Source of the DNA: Planotetraspora sp. A-T 1434
Lineage (GTDB): Bacteria > Actinomycetota > Actinomycetes > Streptosporangiales > Streptosporangiaceae
DNA: 64,000 bases
Assembly (NCBI RefSeq): GCF_025420585.1
Contig: NZ_JAOEGB010000009.1
Span: 186,001 to 250,000 of the forward strand
Direction of reading: 5' to 3'
Made by a program: the position numbers and the translations under genes. How positions within the stretch are numbered: the first letter of the stretch is position 1; each line of letters opens with the position of its first letter. Shown here piece by piece: positions 34,549 through 43,500 of this stretch. The notes below the pieces were generated by a model. The model ran no database searches, was not told the origin of the DNA, and saw only the letters and a program-made list of their open reading frames with translations.

Positions 34549-35136
34549 TTACGCCTCGACGAGCTTGCCCGTGTCGATCGTCAGCCCCCACGGCTCAGGC
34601 AGTTGTAGCGGCTCGCCCAGGGATATTTGTTCCTCCTTGGCGTAGGACCCGCCGTCCGGCCGGCTCAGCAACCTGGCCGTGCCCTTGAAGGTGTCGATGA
34701 CCAGATAGAGCGGCACTCCGGCTACGGCGCAGCTCTCCGGCTTGACGACGTGGTCGTCCCGGACGCTGCTCTTGGAGACGACTTCCACGACGAGCACCGT
34801 GCTGTCGCCGTAGACCTCGTCCTCGCCCCACATCCGGCGGTTGCGGGGCACGATCGTCAGGTCGGGGATGTAGCGGTCGATCTGCGGGCCGAGAAAAAGC
34901 TTGATGTTGGTCCACAGACCCCACTCTCGGCTCGCGACAAGGGCGACTATCTGGAGGATCAGGCGGGATACGACATCGTTGTGCTCTCCGGTGGACACCT
35001 CCCTCACCACGATCCGGCCGTCGATGAGCTCGACCCTGGAATCGGGGAAGAGATCGCACGCTTCGCGGTAGCGGCGTTGAAGCTCCGCGCGTTTCGTCTC
35101 CGCCGGTGTCGCAGGTCGGTCCAGCACCTTTCCCAT
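34549..35136 (-). CDS. Uma2-family (DUF820) PD-(D/E)XK nuclease-like protein
   Basis: 195 aa from ATG 35136 (MGKVLDRPATPAET), with GGAGGGG upstream. The fold markers of Uma2/DUF820 are visible: VELIDGRIVV, YIPDLTIVPRNR with the catalytic Asp, VLVVEVVSKSSVRDDHVVKPESCAVAGVPLYLVID with the Glu and nearby Lys. These proteins are abundant in actinobacteria and cyanobacteria, resemble restriction-type nucleases, and have no well-established role; some are thought to be mobile. An isolated gene here. The longer form from 35190 lacks a ribosome-binding site. Confidence 0.85.
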   Translation of the reverse strand: MGKVLDRPATPAETKRAELQRRYREACDLFPDSRVELIDGRIVVREVSTGEHNDVVSRLILQIVALVASREWGLWTNIKLFLGPQIDRYIPDLTIVPRNRRMWGEDEVYGDSTVLVVEVVSKSSVRDDHVVKPESCAVAGVPLYLVIDTFKGTARLLSRPDGGSYAKEEQISLGEPLQLPEPWGLTIDTGKLVEA

Positions 35137-35232
35137 GATTCCACATCCCCTCCAGGCGGGCGGGCGCAACGTGATTGACGCGATACGCAATGTAATCGCA
35201 AAGACGCCCTGGTCGTGGAGGGTTGTCGAAAG

Positions 35233-35886
35233 TCAGTTCTTACGGACGAGAGTGAGGCCGTCGGCGAACGGGAGGAGGACGCTGGTGACCCGGGAGTCGG
35301 CCGCGACCAGGTCGTTGAACTCGCGCATCGCCGGAACGGTGCCTCCGGCGGAGGGGTCGGTGATCTCCCCGTGCTGCAGGGTGTTGTCCACGGCGATCAG
35401 GCCGCCGGGTGCCAGCCGTACCAGGATCTCCTCGTAGTAGACGGGGTAGCCGGCCTTGTCGGCGTCGATGAAGGCGAAGTCGATCCACTCCTCCTGGGGG
35501 AGGGCCTTCAGTGTGTCGGCGCCGGGGCCGAGGCGCAGCTCGATCTTCTCGGACACGCCGGCCTTCTCCCAGTAGCGCCGGGCGACCGAGGTCCACTCCT
35601 CGCTGACGTCGCAGGCGATGAGCCGGCCGTCGGCGGGCAGGCCCCTGGCGATGCAGATCGAGGAGTAGCCGGTGAAAGTGCCCACCTCGACAGCCCGGCG
35701 AGCCCCGGTGAGCTGGACGAGCATGGTCAGGAGGGTCCCCTGCTCGTGGGCGATCTGCATGATCGCCCTGTCGCCGGTGAGCTTGATGGTCTCCTCGGCC
35801 AGACCGAGCAGCAGGTCGTCGGGCGGGCTCGTGTGCGAGGCGGCGTAGTGGGCGACGGCGGGTTGAATGAAATTGTCAGCCTTCAT
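35233..35886 (-). CDS. SAM-dependent O-methyltransferase (caffeoyl-CoA OMT-like, family 3)
   Basis: 217 aa from ATG 35886 (MKADNFIQPAVAHYAAS) preceded by AGGTGGGG. Motif I is VEVGTFTGYSSICIARGLP (SAM binding). FIDADKAGYPVYYEEIL carries the metal-binding Asp, and LAPGGLIAVDNTLQHGEITDP carries the second Asp-Asn pair of the Mg-dependent small-molecule OMT family. The substrate is probably a catechol-type phenol, but it cannot be fixed. Single gene, divergent from the cimA control region. Confidence 0.92.
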   Translation of the reverse strand: MKADNFIQPAVAHYAASHTSPPDDLLLGLAEETIKLTGDRAIMQIAHEQGTLLTMLVQLTGARRAVEVGTFTGYSSICIARGLPADGRLIACDVSEEWTSVARRYWEKAGVSEKIELRLGPGADTLKALPQEEWIDFAFIDADKAGYPVYYEEILVRLAPGGLIAVDNTLQHGEITDPSAGGTVPAMREFNDLVAADSRVTSVLLPFADGLTLVRKN

Positions 35887-36071
35887 GTTCCCCACCTTAA
35901 GTTGCGGGGGAGCGGAGCAGTGCGGGACGACGTGGCAGTCGCCGTTCGCGGTCTCCCGGTGGGGTCGCTGACCGCTCAGCAGGTCTTCTAGCAGGGCGTA
36001 TGCCGAAATCATCTCGTAATATGAGATCGACGTGCCAGATGGTGAGGACGTGTGGCAGACTCCTAGGCACC

Positions 36072-36113
36072 ATGTACTACGGTCTGCTCATTATCAGCAG
36101 GCGCGCTGGCTAA
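36072..36113 (+). CDS. cimA attenuator leader peptide
   Basis: 13 codons, MYYGLLIISRRAG, then TAA. Two Leu and two Ile codons are adjacent, matching an isoleucine/leucine-sensing leader upstream of citramalate synthase. Its tail codons GCGCGCTGGC (36101-36110) can pair with GCCAGCGCGC (36124-36133), giving the alternative hairpin expected in an attenuator, and the terminator follows directly. The tail Arg-Arg-Ala resembles that of the ilvB leader at 10566, suggesting a common origin. No ribosome-binding site is obvious, so it may be leaderless. Confidence 0.8.
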   Translation: MYYGLLIISRRAG

Positions 36114-36133
36114 AAAGGACAACGCCAGCGCGC

Positions 36134-36163
36134 AGACCTCTCACGTCCGTGAGGGGTCTTTTT
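36134..36163 (+). terminator. Intrinsic terminator of the cimA attenuator
   Basis: AGACCTCTCAC (36134-36144) pairs with GTGAGGGGTCT (36149-36159) across GTCC with one U-G wobble, then TTTTT. It begins right where the antiterminator-like stem GCGCGCTGGC/GCCAGCGCGC ends, so a ribosome stalled on Leu/Ile codons would change which hairpin forms. Confidence 0.88.
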
Positions 36164-36216
36164 GTTTGGGCTGAAGAGCGCGCGGCGAGATCGACATCCC
36201 GCGAAGGAGACATGAA

Positions 36217-37791
36217 ATGGCCGACGACGGCTTCCACGTGTACGACACCACGCTGCGCGACGGCGCGCAGCAGGAGGGACTGAACCTCACGGTGGCCGAC
36301 AAGCTGGCCATCGCGCGTCACCTGGACGGTCTCGGCGTCGGCTTCATCGAGGGCGGTTGGCCGGGAGCCAACCCCAAGGACACGGAGTTCTTCCGGCGCG
36401 CTCGCACCGAGCTCGACCTGAAGCACGCGCAGCTCGCCGCGTTCGGCGCGACCCGCCGGGCCGGAGTGAAGGCCGCCGACGACCCACTGGTGGCCGCCCT
36501 GCGCGAATCCGGTGCACCGATCGTGACCCTTGTCGCCAAGAGCCACGACCGGCACGTGGAGCTGGCCCTCCGCACGACACTCCAGGAGAACCTCGCGATG
36601 ATCCGCGACACGGTCTCCCACCTTCATGCGGAGGGCCAGCGCGTCTTCCTCGACGCCGAGCACTTCTTCGACGGCTACCAGTCCAACCCCGCGTACGCGC
36701 TGGAGGTGCTCCGCACGGCCGCCGAGGCCGGGGCGTCGGTCATCGCGCTCTGCGACACCAACGGCGGCATGCTGCCGGACGAGCTGGCCGACGTCGTCCA
36801 CGAGGCGGTCGGCACGGGGGCACGGGTGGGCATCCACTGCCACGACGACACCGGCTGCGCGGTGGCCAACACCCTCGCCGCGGTCCGGGCGGGCGCGACC
36901 CATGTGCAGGGCTGCGCCAACGGGTACGGCGAGCGCTCCGGCAACGCCAACCTGTTCACGGTGGTGGCGAACCTCCAGCTCAAGAAGGGGTTCGACCTCG
37001 TTCCGCCGGAATCGCTGCGGGACATGACCCGCATCGCCCACGCGATCACCGAGGTCACCAACGTCACGCCGAACTCGCACCAGCCCTACGTCGGGACGTC
37101 GGCGTTCGCGCACAAGGCGGGGCTCCACGCGTCCGCGATCAAGGTGGACCCCAACCTCTACCAGCACATCGACCCCGAGCGCGTCGGCAACGACATGCGC
37201 ATGCTCGTCTCCGACATGGCCGGACGGGCGTCGGTCGAGCTCAAGGGCCGCGAGCTCGGGTACCAGCTCACGGGCGACCAGTCCCGGGAGCTCGTCGACC
37301 GCGTCAAGGAGCTGGAGTCGCGCGGCCACACGTTCGAGGCCGCCGACGCGTCGTTCGAGCTCCTCCTGCGCGACACCGTCACCGGTGAGCGTAAGCGCTA
37401 CTTCTCGGTCGAGTCGTGGCGCGTCATCGTCGAGCGCCGCCCCGCCGGTGACGTCGTCAGCGAGGCCACCGTCAAACTGCACGCCAAGGGCGAGCGCATC
37501 ATCGCGACCGGCGAGGGCAACGGCCCCGTCAACGCGCTCGACAAGGCCGTACGGCTGGGCCTGGAGAAGCTCTACCCGGAGCTCGCCGAGGTGGAGCTCA
37601 TCGACTTCAAGGTCCGCATCCTGGAGGGCACCCACGGCACGGACGCCGTCACCCGGGTTCTGATCACCTCCAGTGACGCCACCGGTGAATGGGCCACCGT
37701 CGGCGTCGACGAGAACATCATCGAGGCGTCCTGGCAGGCCCTGGAGCAGGCCGTCACCTACGGCCTCCTCCGCGCCGGCCACGGCGCCTGA
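36217..37791 (+). CDS. cimA: (R)-citramalate synthase
   Basis: 524 aa. A HMGL-like TIM barrel (1-300) condenses acetyl-CoA with pyruvate to citramalate, giving 2-oxobutyrate for isoleucine without threonine. Seen: VYDTTLRDGAQQEGLNL, EGGWPGANPKD (the GGWPGANP form favours CimA over LeuA), the metal-site HCHDDTGCAVANT and GCANGYGERSGNANL. A C-terminal LeuA-type allosteric domain (about 380-515) suggests feedback control. A few CimA-like proteins are homocitrate or isopropylmalate synthase relatives, but these motifs fit CimA best. ATG 36217 has GAAGGAGA seven bases upstream. The Ile/Leu leader supports a role in BCAA synthesis. Confidence 0.93.
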   Translation: MADDGFHVYDTTLRDGAQQEGLNLTVADKLAIARHLDGLGVGFIEGGWPGANPKDTEFFRRARTELDLKHAQLAAFGATRRAGVKAADDPLVAALRESGAPIVTLVAKSHDRHVELALRTTLQENLAMIRDTVSHLHAEGQRVFLDAEHFFDGYQSNPAYALEVLRTAAEAGASVIALCDTNGGMLPDELADVVHEAVGTGARVGIHCHDDTGCAVANTLAAVRAGATHVQGCANGYGERSGNANLFTVVANLQLKKGFDLVPPESLRDMTRIAHAITEVTNVTPNSHQPYVGTSAFAHKAGLHASAIKVDPNLYQHIDPERVGNDMRMLVSDMAGRASVELKGRELGYQLTGDQSRELVDRVKELESRGHTFEAADASFELLLRDTVTGERKRYFSVESWRVIVERRPAGDVVSEATVKLHAKGERIIATGEGNGPVNALDKAVRLGLEKLYPELAEVELIDFKVRILEGTHGTDAVTRVLITSSDATGEWATVGVDENIIEASWQALEQAVTYGLLRAGHGA

Positions 37792-37806
37792 TTCACGCCC
37801 GCGCCC

Positions 37807-37836
37807 CCAGGTCAAACCAGGTCAAACCAGGTCAAA
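37807..37836. repeat. Three tandem 10-bp repeats between cimA and the lyase gene
   Basis: CCAGGTCAAA is repeated three times without change at 37807-37836, in the gap between convergent genes; the last copy overlaps the stop codon of the minus-strand lyase gene. Confidence 0.9.
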
Positions 37837-39499
37837 CCAGATCGGAGCCGGAGATCTTGAAGGTGACGGGACCCGCCGGGGCGTGGACGATGACGGTACG
37901 GCCGGAGCAGGTCACCGCGGGCTTGTCCGTGCCGGGCACGACGACGGTCAGCAGCGAGCGGGCGGAGGGCGAGATCACCACGGAGCCGGGGACCTTCCGC
38001 ATGTATCCGGGGGAGATCCAGCCCTGGTAGGGCTGGGTCTGCCCGCGCACGATCCGCTGTCCCTCGATCGGCGTGCAGGACGGCAGGGCCAGTTGCACCA
38101 GCGTGGCGCGCCATGCGCCGTCGGCCACGACGACCTGGCCCTTGCTGGAGGACACCACCTTCAGCGAGGGGTCCAGGTGCCACAGGTTCCGCAGGTCCGA
38201 CTTGGCCGTGTCGAGGACGGCCATGACGTCCTGGTGGTGGTTGACCAGCACCGCCCGGGTACGGCTCACGCCGTACGCCCGGTCGGTCAGCGTGAAGGAC
38301 TGCCGCTCCTTGCCGATGGAGCGGCGCGTGAGCGCCGTCGGGGTGTGCCCGCGGAGCTTCCTGCCCACGATGACCGGGACGTTGTGCGCCTCCGGGGTGA
38401 GCGTCCAGCGCCGGTACGGCGTGTTCTCGTAGGAGTGGAACCCCGCCTCGGTGAGGATGCTCCGGCCCTGGGCGAAGTAGGTCACGCCCAGGTGGTCCTC
38501 GTGCCCGTGGAACTTGAGGCCCGGCCCGAACCTGATCGAGTAGTAGGCCGACTGCGGGTCTCCCCAGGTGGTGCGGCCGAAGACGTACCCCGCCTTGAAG
38601 ACCTGCACCGTCTCGTCGGCGTGGTCGAACCCCGCCGGCTGGACGTCGGCCGGGCCGTCCCCGATGGGGACCATGTAGCCGTTGGGTTGCGTGGCGGCGC
38701 TGATGTGCCGGGGCAGGCCCTCCCATCGGGTGGCCAGCGCGGCCGGCACCTTGAGCTTGCAGTCGCCGATCGTGTCGACCGCCACCCTGAGCCGGTCGTA
38801 GACGTAGAGGGCGTAGCGGGGCGCCTGCTCCCTCAGCGCCCCTTGGGAGTCGATGTCGAGCTCCATCGAGCCCACCATGCGCTTGAGCGCGAGGTCCCGC
38901 CAGGCCTTGTTGCCGTAGCGGCAGCCGATCCGCAGGAGGCCGATGTCCTGGTCGAGCCCGTGGTTGTGGCCCTTCTCGTAGTGCCGCGGGTCGGCCAGCT
39001 TGTGGGCGTGCACGGCCAGGCTCTCCGTTAGCCAGGCGGCGGAGACGTGCCGGCTGAGGCAGACCAGGGCCGGGGCGCGCAGCGCGATGGGGTGCTCCGC
39101 CCAGGCGTACTTGCTGGTCCCGCTGCCGCCAGGCGGGTTGTCCTGGACCCAGTCCTTGGCGATCTCGACCGCCCGGCTGAGGTACGCCTCCTTGCCCGTC
39201 GCCTCGTAATCCGCGACCAGGCGTCCCATCCACCGCAGGGATTGGAACACCATCTGCCAGGACCTGTTCTTGTACGGGTCGAGGTGCCAGTTGACGTCCT
39301 TGCCCACGGTCACGGCCGGGAGGTCGAGGAACTCCAACTGCCCGTTCATGATGTCCGGCGAGGTCGGCGTGGCGGGGAGCCAGTCGCCCTGGCACTCCAC
39401 CGTCCGCTGAACGCCCGGGGCGGCCTGAGCGGGGGCGGCGAGCCCGCAGCTCAGGAGCAGGGCGGCCAACAGACCTAGGGTTCGACTGCGGCCGCGCAC
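37832..39499 (-). CDS. Secreted heparinase II/III-like polysaccharide lyase
   Basis: 555 aa with a Sec signal (LGLLAALLLSCGLAAPAQA). An alpha-helical toroid-like N-terminal half (about 40-310; HLDPYKNRSWQMVFQSLRWM, KGHNHGLDQD) is followed by a beta-sheet heparinase II/III domain (about 320-555; FHGHEDHLGVTYFAQG, AGFHSYENTPYRRW, EAHNVPVIVG). The His/Tyr set in NHGLDQD, YENTPYR and AHN is where the catalytic residues sit in this superfamily. It likely cleaves a uronic-acid-containing polysaccharide such as alginate or a glycosaminoglycan; the substrate is unknown. The GTG start at 39499 is kept because the signal peptide follows immediately. Confidence 0.85.
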   Translation of the reverse strand: MRGRSRTLGLLAALLLSCGLAAPAQAAPGVQRTVECQGDWLPATPTSPDIMNGQLEFLDLPAVTVGKDVNWHLDPYKNRSWQMVFQSLRWMGRLVADYEATGKEAYLSRAVEIAKDWVQDNPPGGSGTSKYAWAEHPIALRAPALVCLSRHVSAAWLTESLAVHAHKLADPRHYEKGHNHGLDQDIGLLRIGCRYGNKAWRDLALKRMVGSMELDIDSQGALREQAPRYALYVYDRLRVAVDTIGDCKLKVPAALATRWEGLPRHISAATQPNGYMVPIGDGPADVQPAGFDHADETVQVFKAGYVFGRTTWGDPQSAYYSIRFGPGLKFHGHEDHLGVTYFAQGRSILTEAGFHSYENTPYRRWTLTPEAHNVPVIVGRKLRGHTPTALTRRSIGKERQSFTLTDRAYGVSRTRAVLVNHHQDVMAVLDTAKSDLRNLWHLDPSLKVVSSSKGQVVVADGAWRATLVQLALPSCTPIEGQRIVRGQTQPYQGWISPGYMRKVPGSVVISPSARSLLTVVVPGTDKPAVTCSGRTVIVHAPAGPVTFKISGSDLV

Positions 39500-39644
39500 G
39501 CCGGTTCCTTCCGACCATATTGAGGGGGCGGCACATGCTCCACGAATCCCGGCCCGCCGGTCAAGACACGTCAGTCACATCGTTAACAACACGATGCGCA
39601 TCCGATGAGAGCCCCTGGCCGGACTTCACTGATCCATGGCCTGA

Positions 39645-39863
39645 GGACGGCTCGCGGCGTCAGCAGCCCTTTGGGAGCGGCCGGAGGAGTTCCCGCAGGA
39701 GGCCAGGCGAGACGTGATCGGTCGCTACCCGAGGCTCGGGTTCGGCGAGGAGTTCCTGTCCTCCTTCGAGGAGCAGGCGAGGCGGAAGCCGTACAGCGCC
39801 GCGAGCGAGGGGGTCGGCGGCGGGATCGGCGCGCGGATCGCAGCGAACCCGCTCGACGCCTGA
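39645..39863 (+). pseudogene. Possible gene remnant (C-terminal fragment, HD-hydrolase-like?)
   Basis: From a stop at 39642-39644 a frame runs open to TGA 39861-39863 and reads WERPEEFPQEARRDVIGRYP, then RLGFGEEFLSSFEEQARRKP and so on to IGARIAANPLDA. The composition is protein-like, but no good start or N-terminal domain lies upstream; only a GTG at 39714 with AGGAGG 11 bases before it could make a 49-aa product. It looks like the tail of a larger hydrolase gene whose front is lost; the HD-type guess is weak. The remaining 39500-39644 is promoter sequence for the divergent lyase gene. Confidence 0.35.
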
Positions 39864-39888
39864 CCGGCGCTTCGCGCCCCCCGAGGCG

Positions 39889-40287
39889 TCAGGGTTGCTT
39901 GGGGGCGGCGGTTTCGACGACCTCGAACGTCCACAGCTCAGACCCCGAGGCGGCCGGGCCCTGCCCATGCCCGTGCCCCTGCGCCTGTCCTTGCGTCTGG
40001 CCCTGCCCATGTCCGTGCCCGTGGCCGTGACCCTGGGCTTCGGCCGCGGCCTGGGCGTGGCCGGCCTGGAACGCCTGGCTCTGCTGCCAGCGCTGGAAGT
40101 CCTCCTCGCTCCGCCAGCGGGTGTAGACGAGGTAGCGGTCCGTTCCCTCGACGGGCCGCAGGAGCTCGAACCACTCGAACCCGTCGGACGACTCGACCAT
40201 CCCGGCGCGGTTGGCGAACCGCTTCTCCAGCTCCTGGCGCATCTCTCCGGGCACCGACAGCACGTTGATCTTCACGACCGAAGGCAC
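39889..40287 (-). CDS. Antibiotic biosynthesis monooxygenase-fold protein (MhuD/IsdG-like) with a His/Gln/Gly insert
   Basis: 132 aa. The ABM ferredoxin-like fold is clear: MPSVVKINVLSVPGEMRQELEKRF and YLVYTRWRSEEDFQRWQQSQAFQAGH. The last segment contains the His and Trp positions used for heme in actinobacterial MhuD-like heme-degrading enzymes. After this helix is a low-complexity stretch of about 27 residues built of GHGHGHGQ and TQGQAQ units, then a final strand (ELWTFEVVE). Heme degradation is inferred from the family; the His-rich insert is unusual and could bind metal. ATG 40287. Single gene. Confidence 0.75.
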   Translation of the reverse strand: MPSVVKINVLSVPGEMRQELEKRFANRAGMVESSDGFEWFELLRPVEGTDRYLVYTRWRSEEDFQRWQQSQAFQAGHAQAAAEAQGHGHGHGHGQGQTQGQAQGHGHGQGPAASGSELWTFEVVETAAPKQP

Positions 40288-40436
40288 ATGGACTCCCGAA
40301 CGACTCGTTCCTCGACGTGGCCCGTGATCGGCCCACCAGGACCACCATACGGGGGCCGTCCGGTGCCACCGCGCGCGGCGCGGCCGTACGCACGTGAGTC
40401 AAAAGCCGTGCTGAACACGCCCCCTGAGAACGGCTC

Positions 40437-40465
40437 GGCCGGGTCGGGGAGAACCCGACCCGGCC
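40437..40465 (-). terminator. Hairpin after the large sugar-dehydrogenase fusion gene
   Basis: GGCCGGGTCGGG (40437-40448) and CCCGACCCGGCC (40454-40465) form a perfect 12-bp stem with a GAGAA loop, about 37 bases past the stop of the minus-strand gene. There is no T-run; hairpins of this sort often terminate in actinobacteria. Confidence 0.7.
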
Positions 40466-40501
40466 GACCGTATTCAGTTGTGGTTCAGTTGTTCAGTACC
40501 G

Positions 40502-43500
40502 TCAGACGGCCGCGGACGAGTTGCCCGCCAGCTTCACGCTGGCGATGTCGTTGGCCAGGAGCGCGGTCTCCACCGCGGCCACCGACGAGCTGGAGCTGAC
40601 ACCCGGCAACGTCGCGACGTTGAGGGCGTACAGCGTGAACTCGTACTTGTGCGAGGAGCCGCCCGGGCAGGGCCCGAAGTACTGGAGCGACTTGTCCCCG
40701 GTGCTCATCGCCTTCTGCTTGGCGGGCGACTGGTTCGGCACGTTGTAGCCGAGACCGAGGCCTTCGGGCAGAGACGACTTGCTGGCCGGGATGTCCCAGA
40801 TGACCCAGTGCTTGTTGCTGTTGGCGGTGTCAACCAGCTCGATGGCGTAGCTCTGGGTGCCCGCCGGAGGGTTGGCCCAGGCCAGCGGGGGCGAGATGTC
40901 GTTACCCGCCACGTGGTCCTGCTGGCAGGTGTACTTGATCGGGATGGTGCCGTTGTTGGCGAACGCCGTGCTGGTCAGCGACAACGCCGGCGGCGGGAAC
41001 TTCAGCCGCACGATGACATTGTCGAGGGTCGACGGAGTGCCGCCGCTCTTGTCGTTGTTGGTGCTGGTCAGCCAGAGACCACCGTCGGGGGTCTTGGTGA
41101 CCGTGCGGAGGCGGCCCCACCGGCTGCTGAAGAAGGCGCGCGGCGTGTCGGTGGTGTTGCCGTTGATGTGCATGACCCAGAGGCGCTCACCGCGGACCGC
41201 CGCCATGTAGATCCAGTCATTCACGATCTCGATGCCGCTCGGCGACGCGGAGGCCACGTCCCACTGCTGGACCGGGTTGACGTAGGCGGAGTTGGTGCAC
41301 TTGCCTTCGCAGTTCGGCCAGCCGTAGTTCTTGCCCGGCTGGATCAGGTTGAGCTCGTCCCACGTGCTGTCACCGAACTCGGCCTCCCACAGGCGGCCCT
41401 GGGAGTCCCAGGCGATGCCCTGCGGGTTGCGGTGGCCGAGGGAGTAGACGCGCGGCGCGCTCGGGAACGGGTTGCCGGGGGCGCCGGCGCCCGTCGTGGT
41501 GACGCGGAGGATCTTGCCGTTGAGCGAGTTGAGGTCCTGCGCCCGGTTGCCGTCCTGGCCGTCACCGGTGGTGATGTACAGGTAGCCGTCGGGGCCGAAC
41601 TTGATGCGCCCACCGTTGTGGTACTTGTTCTTGGCGATGCCGGTGACGAGCGGCTCACGGGCGCCGATGGCACCGTTCTCGTACTTGAAGCGGACGACAC
41701 GGTTGTCGCTGGCGGCCGTGTGGAAGGCGTAGATGTAGTGGTCGGTCGCGAAGTTCGGCGAGGCCGCGAGGCCGAGGAGGCCGCCCTCACCGGTCGTCGT
41801 CACCGCTTCGGTGATCTTGCCCACGACCGTCCGCTGCCCGCTCAGGGTGACGCGGGTGATCTCGAATCGGTCGCGCTCGGCCACCAGCGCACTGCCGTCG
41901 GGGAGCCAGGTGATGCCCCACGGCAGGTCCATCGCCGTGTTGACGTCCTTGTCGTAGATCGGGTCACCGCCGCCGGCGCTGCCGCCCGGGGTTCCGGGAA
42001 CGTTGGCGCTACGCGGGGAGACGTTGTTGTTGGCGTCGAACGCCTCGACCGAGAACTGGTAGGTCGTTCCGCTGGTCAGGCCGTCGACGGTCGCGGTCGT
42101 GTCGGGCACGGTCGCGAACTTGGCGCCGTCCTTGTAGACGTTGTAGCCGGTCACACCGATGTTGTCGGTGGAGGCGTTCCACTGCAGGGTGATGGTGTTC
42201 GCCGTGGTGTTGGTCACGCGCAGGTTGGCCGGCGTGCTCGGCGGCGTGGTGTCGTTGCTCGGCGGGGTGGTGATGTTCACCGGGTTGCTGGCCTGCGACG
42301 GGTTGCCCGCGGCGTCGTACGCGAGGACCGTGATGATGTACTGCGTGTTGGCCGTCAGGTTCGGCACCGTGGTGCTGGTGACGTTGCCGCCCACGGTGGC
42401 GAGCACGTTGCCGCCGTTGTAGACCTTGTACAGGGAGACGCCCACGTTGTCGGTGGACGGGTCCCAGGCGAGGTCGACCGCGTTGGGCCGCACGTCACCC
42501 ACGACGTGCAGGTTCGACGGAGGCGTCGGCGACTCGCTGTCAGCCGGGGCCGAGGTGCTCAGCTTGTCGAGGTTCGGGTTGCCGTTCACGGTCGTGGACG
42601 TGATCCGAACCAGGTTGGATCCCGCGGTCAGGCCCGCGGTGATGGTCTTGTCCACCCAGGTGTCCCAGTTGGTGGTGCTGGGGAACGACACGTTGCTGGC
42701 GACCGCGGTGCCGTTCACCGTGATGGTGCCGGGCCGGTCGATCGTGGTGCCGTTGGAGTAGCGGAACACCAGGCTGTAGTTGCCGGCGGTCGCCGCGGTC
42801 ACGTTGAACTCGGTGTACGAGCCCGCCACGTTGTCGCCGTTGACGAAGCCGGTGCCGGTGAAGCCGAGGTGGTTCGACTCCACGACGCCCTGGGAGATCG
42901 TGGCGTCCTCGGCCTGGTACTCATTGCTCGGCGGAGGCGGGGTGACGGCGTTGGCCGTGAGCTTGTCGAGGTTGGGGTTGCCGTTCACCGTCGTCGAGGT
43001 GATACGCACCAGGTTGGACCCGGCCGCCAGGTTGGCGGTGATGGTCTTGTCCACCCAGGTGTCCCAGTCCACGGTGCTCGGGAACGACACGTTGCTGGCG
43101 ACCGCGGTGCCGTTCACCGTGATGGTGCCGGGCCGGTCGGTCGTTGTGCCGTTGGAGTAACGGAAGACCAGGTCGTACTTGCCGGCGGTCGCCGCGTTCA
43201 CGTTGAACTCGGTGTACGAGCCCGTCACGTTGTCGCCGTTGACGAAGCCGGTGCCGGTGAAGCCGAGGTGGTTCGACTCCACGACGCCCTGGGAGATCGT
43301 GGCGTTCTCGGCCTGGTACTCGTTGCCCGAGGGAGGCGGAGGCGTGGCGGCGACGTCGACGTCGATGTAGTCGAGGTTCGGGTTGCCGTTCGCGCTGGTC
43401 GCCGTGAGCCGGATCGTGTTGGACCCGGCGTTGACCGGGGCCGTCAGCGTGGAGTTCGCCCACGTGTCCCAGTTCGTGGTGCTGTCGAACGGCCGGTTCG

